Below are positions 57,350-64,000 of a stretch of 64,000 nucleotides of DNA, in pieces. The stretch spans positions 16,440,061-16,504,060 of the forward strand of contig CM061130.1 of assembly GCA_030789695.1 (NCBI GenBank), in the 5' to 3' direction. The DNA is from Scilla litardierei (taxonomy: Eukaryota; Streptophyta; Magnoliopsida; Asparagales; Asparagaceae). Under the pieces are notes generated by a model that ran no database searches, was not told where the DNA came from, and worked only from the letters and a program-made list of their open reading frames with translations. How positions within the stretch are numbered: position 1 is the stretch's first letter; every line of letters begins with the position of its first letter. A program made the position numbers and the translations under genes.

Positions 57350-59260
57350 ATGGCAACTGGGACGAGAGCTTCCGTGGACGAGAAGATCCAAGGTCTCCGC
57401 GACGATCTCAATCAAGAGATCGAGGGTTTGATGAAAACGATGGAAGCTTCGATCAAGGATCACGCAAACACCCAAGAGGACATTCAAACGGAGCTTCGGA
57501 TCATGAGAAGGGAAGCCGCGGAATCGGGAAGGGATCTTAAAAGTTTGAAGGACGCCACGGCTGCGATTCCGGCGATGATGGCAATGTTGCAAGATTTGAC
57601 CAAGGAGAAGGCGACGGATCGCGACAAGGGGAGGGCAACAGAAGCGATCCAAGGCGATTCCGGCGTCGATTCAACAAATCAGGAATCCCCGAGCCAAGGT
57701 GGGACTTCCGCGGCGACGGCGGCTCAAACCCTAGCCAGCGCGCTAGGGTTTGGCGCGACAGGGCCCGGGGTGTCAACCACAGGCTCTGTCGGGCCTGTTT
57801 GGGGGCCGACAGGCCCGCACGGCCCTCACCAGGCCTGGGCGGGGCCTGTCGGCACCAACCGGCCTCCGGCGACCCCAATGGGGCTCACCGAAGGCCTGAC
57901 ACCCCTTTCCGGGGGTGCCCAAGGATCGCCGACCCCCATCGGGGGTCGGACAGGCATCGCGACCCCCGCCGGGGGGTCGATAGCCCCAGGCGGGGGCAGC
58001 GAAGGGGCGGCGACCCCTTTTTGGGGCCGAACGGGCCCGCTGGACCACGGGAGGGGGTCAGCAGGCTCGGGCGACCCCCCAGGGGGTCAGGCGAGCACGG
58101 TAGGGCCTTTTGGGGGAGTGGCGGGCTTCATGGTGGGCCCGGGGAAGGCCAGGGGAGCTGGTGGAAGCGGATGGGCTTCGGGAGTGGCGATTGGAGCTCC
58201 TGCGGATCAGTTTTGGAGGCCAGGGGCGTCGTTACAAGGACCCAGGCCTGTGGGGAACCTTGGACAGTCTTTTGGGGGCCTCCCGGGCTTTGGGCAGGGT
58301 ACAGGAGGGGGATTGGGGGCGGGACAGCGCCTATCCAGCCTTACGGAGGAGCGCGAGTACCCACTTTTACACCACCACAAAGGCATCCGGGGCACTACTA
58401 CCAGGATATATCGGGGGAGCCCCAGTGGCCTGAGGGGCCACACGGAGGGGGTGACGGAGGGCCACCGGAGGGCTACAGGAGAGGGGGTGACAGAGGTGGA
58501 GGGCATGGAGGAGATATGGGACAGTTGGGGGATATCAACGCCGATCGGCGTCTGCAGAAGCTGAAGATGCCAACGTTTGAGGGTACGGACCCGGATGGTT
58601 GGATTTTCAGAGCAGAGCGCTATTTCCAGGTGATGGGGTTGTCTGAGGCAGAGGTGTTGCGAGCCATTGGGATCTACTTTGAGGGCAAGGCCCTGGCGTG
58701 GTACCGATGGAGGGCAACGAGGACCCCATTCCGCAGCTGGGAGGAGCTTACGGCATACATCCTGGATAGATTCCAGGAGACATCGGCGGAGGATTTCTAC
58801 GAGCAGCTGTCAGCCCTGAGACAGGATGGAACAGTGCGGGACTTCGTGGAGAAGTTCGAGCTGTTGTCTAGCAGGGTGAGGAGGTGACAGATGAGATGCG
58901 GATAGGGTTGTTTATGAGAGGGCTTAAGTCCTCTATACGGGCGGAGCTACGGATGCAGAGCCCTCAGTGTTTGGGGGATGTCCTTCGCCTAGCTCACAAG
59001 TCGGAGGAGAAGCAGTCGGAGGAGAGACGCATTGGGGAAACTTGGGGGGCGCAAGGCCAGTGCCACCCGACAGCACCAGCACCACCTAGACCAGCTATCG
59101 GGACACCAGCACCAGTACCACCTAAACCAGCTGCAGGGGAGGTCCGCACAGCCGTACCTGGTAGGGGCATGACGGAAGTTGATATGCGGACGCGACGAGC
59201 GGTGGGCCTATGTTTCAGGTGTAATGAGAGGTTCACCCCCGGTCATCGATGTGCGAGCAA
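57350..59260 (+). pseudogene. Gag of gypsy G, frameshifted
   Basis: Start at MATGTRASVDEKIQG (57350), just inside the primer site. Residues 1-130 are helical. Then comes a very Gly/Pro-rich stretch (57750-58350) in which the frame shifts. The capsid part lies in another frame: LQKLKMPTFEGTDPDGWIF, YFQVMGLSEAEVLRAI and FQETSAEDFYEQLSALRQDG. A third frame from 58884 continues with MRIGLFMRGLKSSIRAEL and ends with the zinc-knuckle-like CFRCNERFTPGHRC. At least two frameshifts separate these parts. Confidence 0.85.
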
Positions 59261-62200
59261 GTTGCTGCAGATCGTGATCGTGCCCGACGAGGAGTACCCT
59301 GAGGAGGAGGAGCCTGTGATTGCGGCGGAGCCTGAGGAGGAGCATGTGCACATGGACTTTGCGGAGGTGTCGCTGAACTCCGTGGTAGGGTTCACTCCGA
59401 AGCATACCATGAAGTTGGCAGGGACATTGGGGGATCAGACGGTGACGGTGCTGATTGACAGTGGGGCGACCCACAACTTCATCTCGAGGAGGCTGGTAAA
59501 GCGTCACGACTTAGAGTTGAGTACGATGGAGAAGTTCACTGTGTTGCTGGACACAGGGAAGATGGAGGAGAGTAAGGGGCTCTGCAACGGGGTGTTTTTC
59601 GCACTGCAGGGGCTTCAGATAGTGGAAGACTTCTTGCAGCTGGAGTTGGGCAACGTGGATGTCATATTAGGAGTGCAGTGGCTGAAGAAGCTCGGGGAGA
59701 TGAAGGTGAACTGGAAGCTTCTACGGATGGAGTTCCAGGAGGGGGAAAGACGGTGGTGCTGACAGGGGACCCGACCCTCTGCTTCTCGGTAGTGGCCTTC
59801 AAGGCCATTACGCGAGCGTTGCGGGATGAGGGAGAGGGGTTTTTGGTGGAGTGCCAGGGGTTGTCCGTGGAGGAGGAGCAGCAGGGGGAGACTCCAGAGG
59901 AGGTGGATTCGGTCTTAGAGCAGTACCAGGAGATCTTCCAGAGCCCGCAAGGGCTACCTCCGACGAGGGGGCATGAGCACGCGATAGTACTGCGTGATGG
60001 GGTAGCACCGGTGAGCGTGCGCCCTTACAGATATCCGCACATGCAGAAGGATGAGATAGAGAGAATGGTGCGGGAGATGCTGCAAGCTGGAGTGATCCAG
60101 CCAAGTGTGAGTCCTTTTTCTTCCCCAGTACTACTGGTGAAGAAGGACGGTAGTTGGAGATTCTGCGTCGATTACCGGGCGCTGAATAAGGAGACTGTCG
60201 CCGACAAATTTCCTATTCCGGTAATCGACGAGCTGCTTGACGAGCTGCATGGGGCGGCGATCTTTTCGAAGATCGACTTGAAGGCGGGATACCACCAGAT
60301 CTTGATGCGGCCAGAGGACGTGCCGAAGACCGCCTTCCGCATCCATGAGGGACACTACGAGTTCCTGGTCATGCCTTTCGGCTTGACCAACGCCCCTTCG
60401 ACATTCCAGGCCTTGATGAACAAGGTCTTCCAGCCTTACTTGCGACGGTTCATTCTAGTCTTCTTCGACGACATCCTCATCTACAGTAGGAGCATGGGAG
60501 AGCACATTGACCACCTGGAGGTGGTGTTCAGGGAGCTGATTGCACATCAGCTATACGCCAATCGAAAGAAGTGTGTAGCTTCGGTCAGGCGAGGGTGGAG
60601 TACCTGGGACACGTGGTGTCAGCAGAGGGGGTGGCGACCGACAGATCGAAGATAGCGGCCATGCTGGATTGGCCGGTGCCTACTACTCTACGGGCACTGC
60701 GAGACTTCTTGGGGTTGACAGACTACTACAGGAAGTTCGTCAAAGGGTACAACACTATAGCGTGGCCCCTCACGGAGCAGCTGAAGAAGGATGGGTTCCA
60801 CTGTGGGGAGGAGGCCACCAAGGCCTTTGATGCCTTGAAGGTGGCGATGACGACGGCGCCAGTGCTTGCCTTGCCAGACCTTGGCAATGCTTTCGTGGTG
60901 GAGACTGACGCGTCGGGTATGGTTTGGGGGCAGTGCTCATGCAGGAGGGGAGACCCATAGCCTATTTCAGCCAGGTGCTATCAGCTAGGGCACGGCTGAA
61001 ATCGGTTTATGAGCGGGAGTTGATGGCCATAGTTTTGGCAGTACTGAAGTGGAGACCCTATCTGTTGGGTCGGGAGTTCGTGGCCAGGACGGACCAGAGG
61101 AGCCTCAATATCTTCTCGAGCAGCGACTAGTCACAGAGGAGCACCAGCGTTGGTTATCCAAGTTGGTAGGATACCGCTTCGAGATAGAGTAGCGCCCCAG
61201 GTTGGAGAACAAGGCTGCGGATGCCTTGTCTCGACGGGAGGAGTGTGAACTTGAGGGCTTTGTTGAGGTCCATATGGTTGGACTGGGAGCCCATGTTGCA
61301 GGAGGCGGAGGGTGATGAGGAGTTGCAGCAGATCCGCGGGCTGTTACAGAGTAGGGCGGAAGGGCCGGCAGGATATTCGTTGGAGGGGCGTCGACTACTG
61401 TACCAGGGGAGGTTAGTGTTGCCGAGGACCTCTGCCTTCATACCCGTTTTGTTCCAGGAGTTCCATAGCTCTGTGACGGGGGGTCACTCGGGGGTGCAGC
61501 AGACCTACCAGAGGATGGCCAGAGAGGTGTACTGCCCAAGGATGCAAAGAGGGATTGCACGCTTAGTCGCAGCTTGTGACGTCTGCCAGCGTCACAAGTA
61601 CATGACGATGGCTCCAGCTGGGCTGCTACAGCCATTGGCGCTACCGGAGAGGGTGTGGGAGGGTATTACCATGGATTTCATCGACGGGCTACCACATTCA
61701 GAGGGGTACACGGTGATCATGGTGGTGGTGGATAGGTTGAGTAAGTATGCCCACTTCATTCCCTTGAGGCATCCTTACACATCCGTATCAGTAGCAGCGA
61801 CGTTCATGAAGGAGGTGATACGGCTGCATGGGGTACCGACGTCCATCGTGTCCGATATGGACAAGGTATTCATGAGCATCTTTTGGAGAGAGCTGTTTAG
61901 GGTACATGGTACGGTCCTGAAGAGGAGTACCGCTTACCACCCACAGAACGACGGTCAGACGGATGTTGTCAACCGCAGCGTGGAGACCTACTTGAGGTGC
62001 TTTGCTTCAGACACGTCTAGGCAGTGGTACAGGTGGTTGGCGTGGGCAGAGTATTTGTACAACACCTCGTACCATTCGAGGGCAGGGACGACTCCTTTCA
62101 GGGTATTATACGGACGTGACCCTCCACCCTTGGTGCGCTTTGGGGACAGCCAGACGCCTGTGTCGTGAGTGGAGACGTACATGGAGGAGAGGGATGGGAT

Positions 62201-62721
62201 GTTGGAGGAGCTGCGGAAGCACCTGTTGCGGGCTCAACAGGTGATGAATGCTCAGGCGGACGGACATCGACGGGACGTTAGCTTCCAGGTGGGAGATATG
62301 GTCTATCTCAAGCTGCGTCCCTACATGCAGAGGTTGATGGCGAGGAGGCCGAACGAGAAGCTGGCGGCTCGTTACTTCGGTCCATATCAGGTGGAGGCCA
62401 CGGTCGGACAGATGGCGTACCGGTTGAGGCTACCGGCCACGTCGGCAATTCACCCTGTGTTCCACGTGTCGCAGTTGAGGAGAGCGATTGGAGACCATGC
62501 TGTTTCCTCCACTCTTCTCCCTACCCTTACAGAGGACATGGAGGTATTGTTGGAGCCTTTAAAGGTGAGAGCAGTTCGCCAGGGAGCGGGACGGCGGAGA
62601 GAGGTGCTGATTTACTGGGCAGGGCTACCAGACTGCGACGCTACTTGGGAGGATTATGATGTGGTCCAGGCACAGTATCCGGATTTTCACCTTGAGGACA
62701 AGGTGTCTCTTTTAGGGGGGG
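59261..62721 (+). pseudogene. Pol of gypsy G with C-terminal chromodomain, decayed
   Basis: Protease has VLIDSGATHNFIS near 59450. Reverse transcriptase (frame from 59678) has [40 protein letters not shown] and the catalytic [10 protein letters not shown] at about 60460. Frameshifts fall near 59750, 60590, 60920, 61120 and 61270. RNase H starts VVETDASGM. Integrase has the finger ending CDVCQRHK, Asp in MDFIDGLP and SDMDK, but the usual Glu of GQTE reads Asp at 61962-61964 (GQTD). An in-frame TGA is at 62166. The last part has HPVFHVSQLRR and a chromodomain (YWAGLPDCDATWEDYDVV), which in chromoviruses guides integration to modified histones. Confidence 0.88.
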
Positions 62722-62724
62722 TAT

Positions 62725-63203
62725 TGATGCGAGCGCACGTAGCGTCGCATCCCCCTCAACCGATGGTGCACGTGGCAGTGGAGGCGTCATCACTTACGCA
62801 CGTCGCAGGAGACGCGGGAGCACTGTTTAGGCCATTTTCGTAGTGGGAGGGTATTTTGGTCTTTTACCAAAATCCCTCCTCTTTCTTTATATTAGGTCTA
62901 GCCGTCATCTTTTTCGTAGTGGGAGAGTATTTTGGTCTTTTACCAAAATCCCTCCTCTTTCTTTATATTAGGTCTAGCCGTCATCTTTTTCCTTATGCTT
63001 GAATTGTGAGAAAAATTGTCAAGTGTCACTTGAAGGTGCTTAAGCTTTGGTCCGTTCATCCAAAGTGGGGAGATCGATCTTGTCTATAAGAAGATCATTA
63101 TCTTATTTTCAATTGTTCTTCAATCAAGCAAAATATAAATCATTTTCCTCTCTTTTAATTTTCCACGTTTAAATTGTGAATCGATCTACGACGATTCACA
63201 TCA
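62725..63203 (+). repeat. 3' LTR of gypsy G with internal 76-bp duplication
   Basis: 479 bp. It exceeds the 5' LTR by exactly the 76-base tandem copy that starts at 62835 and again at 62911. The duplicated piece includes TTTTACCAAAATCCC and the TTCTTTATATTAGG stretch, a possible TATA site. Confidence 0.93.
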
Positions 63204-64000
63204 GGTACATCATTTAAAGTCTTCAAAGGTCCATCGTGAGCCCAGGGGTAAAACTCACATGCTTGAAAAAACAAGCCTAAAGCACCAAATTTATCCTAGG
63301 GTTACTTTAGCTGCCAGAAAATCCAAGAAAATCAAAAAAGCCAAGTGACGTTGTAGTAATGGCTTGGTTGGGCACTGCATTAGCCAGCTCGAGTCAGCTT
63401 GAGTTTAACTCAGGTTGGCTGCGCACTATAGCAGCCGAATAGAGTAGCTCATGTTGACTTGAGCCTAATCGTTATGGGATTTTTTTAATACCAAGTAAAT
63501 TGCAAAAAAAACCCAAAAATTAGGAAAACTTCAGAAAAATCAAAAAAAAATTGAGGTCAAGGAAAATTGATGGCTAAGATTTTTTAGGCTTTTTTTAATC
63601 TAATGAAAAATTGGAATTTTTGGAATTGGGGTAAGGGTATTTTTGGATCAACATGGCTCCGATATCAAATTTAATGTAGCACAAAGAAAGTATTGATTTA
63701 GGGGTTTTGACTGTGTTTTTAGGTTGGGGAAACAAGGAATTGAATAGCATTATAGGAACCAGGAAAAAAACCAAGGATAGAAAAAATAGGACATTTTCAA
63801 GGCACCACGTACAGTCAGAATTCCTCTTAAGAAAATATATTTTAGAATAAAATTAAAGTACTTCTCAAACCAAACTAGAATCTATCAACTTTATAAAATC
63901 CATTGACTAGTTAAAAAGTAACAATACATGCATTTATAGCCTACACTTCGTGCACCACACGTTCAAATCTAAAAATAAAAGAAAAACTCCTTTTAAAATG
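63204..64000 (-). other. PDH E1-alpha intron, part right of gypsy G
   Basis: No exon or ORF that I can support. Runs of A and T. The end (63670-63975) resembles 55450-55760. The window stops inside the intron. Confidence 0.55.

Larger units (their letters stand above)
56922..63203 (+). mobile_element. Chromodomain Ty3-gypsy element G (Reina-like) in a PDH intron
   Basis: LTRs of 403 and 479 bp, with GGTAC duplications at 56917-56921 and 63204-63208. The primer site TGGTATCAGAGC is at 57327. Order gag, protease, reverse transcriptase, RNase H, integrase, chromodomain. The short LTRs, 6.3-kb size and C-terminal chromodomain suggest a Reina-type chromovirus. It lies antisense to the host gene. 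Frameshifts and stops show it is inactive. Confidence 0.92.

Noticed and set aside
57799..58400. Long overlapping ORFs in the Gly/Pro-rich part of gypsy G gag
   Set aside because: High GC gives open frames on both strands. Only the frame leading into FEGTDPDGW has gag features.
1..64000. tRNA, rRNA or snoRNA genes
   Set aside because: No cloverleaf or rRNA-like sequence was recognised by eye. A covariance-model scan would be needed to exclude small RNAs.

Overview
This window looks like a flowering-plant nuclear genome. It is a retrotransposon-rich intergenic block running into the 3' half of one host gene. Evidence for a plant: nested Ty1-copia (Sirevirus-like) and Ty3-gypsy (Tat-like and chromovirus-like) LTR elements with plant-type primer binding sites, a Mutator-like DNA transposon (MULE) with a plant mobile domain (PMD) gene, and the last five exons of a plant mitochondrial pyruvate dehydrogenase E1-alpha gene. 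No species can be named from the sequence alone.

Layout. 1-4753: minus-strand copia/Sirevirus remnant (gag fragment plus 5' LTR A). 4754-13476: minus-strand gypsy LTR of chromovirus type, split by a young Tat-type gypsy element C (5664-13389, TSD CATAT). 13477-18330: pieces of minus-strand elements, namely Sirevirus LTR B, a bit of its internal region, and a second chromovirus-type LTR. 18514-53038: a MULE that has a PMD pseudogene on its left, a damaged MURA transposase on its right (minus strand) and a palindrome between them. Inside its PMD gene sits gypsy D (20514-45153, TSD CATAT). Gypsy D in turn hosts three further insertions: a full-length Sirevirus E in its 5' LTR (20863-33230, TSD CAAAC), a Sirevirus solo LTR (33706-35437, TSD GAAAC), and a non-autonomous Tat element F (36419-41362, minus strand, TSD CAAAC). 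53039-64000: the 3' end of the PDH E1-alpha gene on the minus strand. Its intron is longer than 9 kb and contains a degenerate chromodomain gypsy G (56922-63203, TSD GGTAC).

How the parts relate. The only host gene I can support is PDH E1-alpha; its five visible exons are intact and joined by phase-0 introns. Every transposon protein shows damage: frameshifts, stops, deleted domains or lost catalytic residues. Exact target-site duplications give the order of events: MULE first, then gypsy D, then E, the solo LTR and F. Two observations stand out. First, both Tat elements (C and F) keep a spliced antisense ORF of the 'putative gypsy type transposon' family, and in F, which has no pol, it is the longest coding unit left. 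Second, every Sirevirus LTR carries an array of short palindromes built on a GTCG core, with a different motif in each element, and Sirevirus E repeats such an array between pol and its env-like gene.
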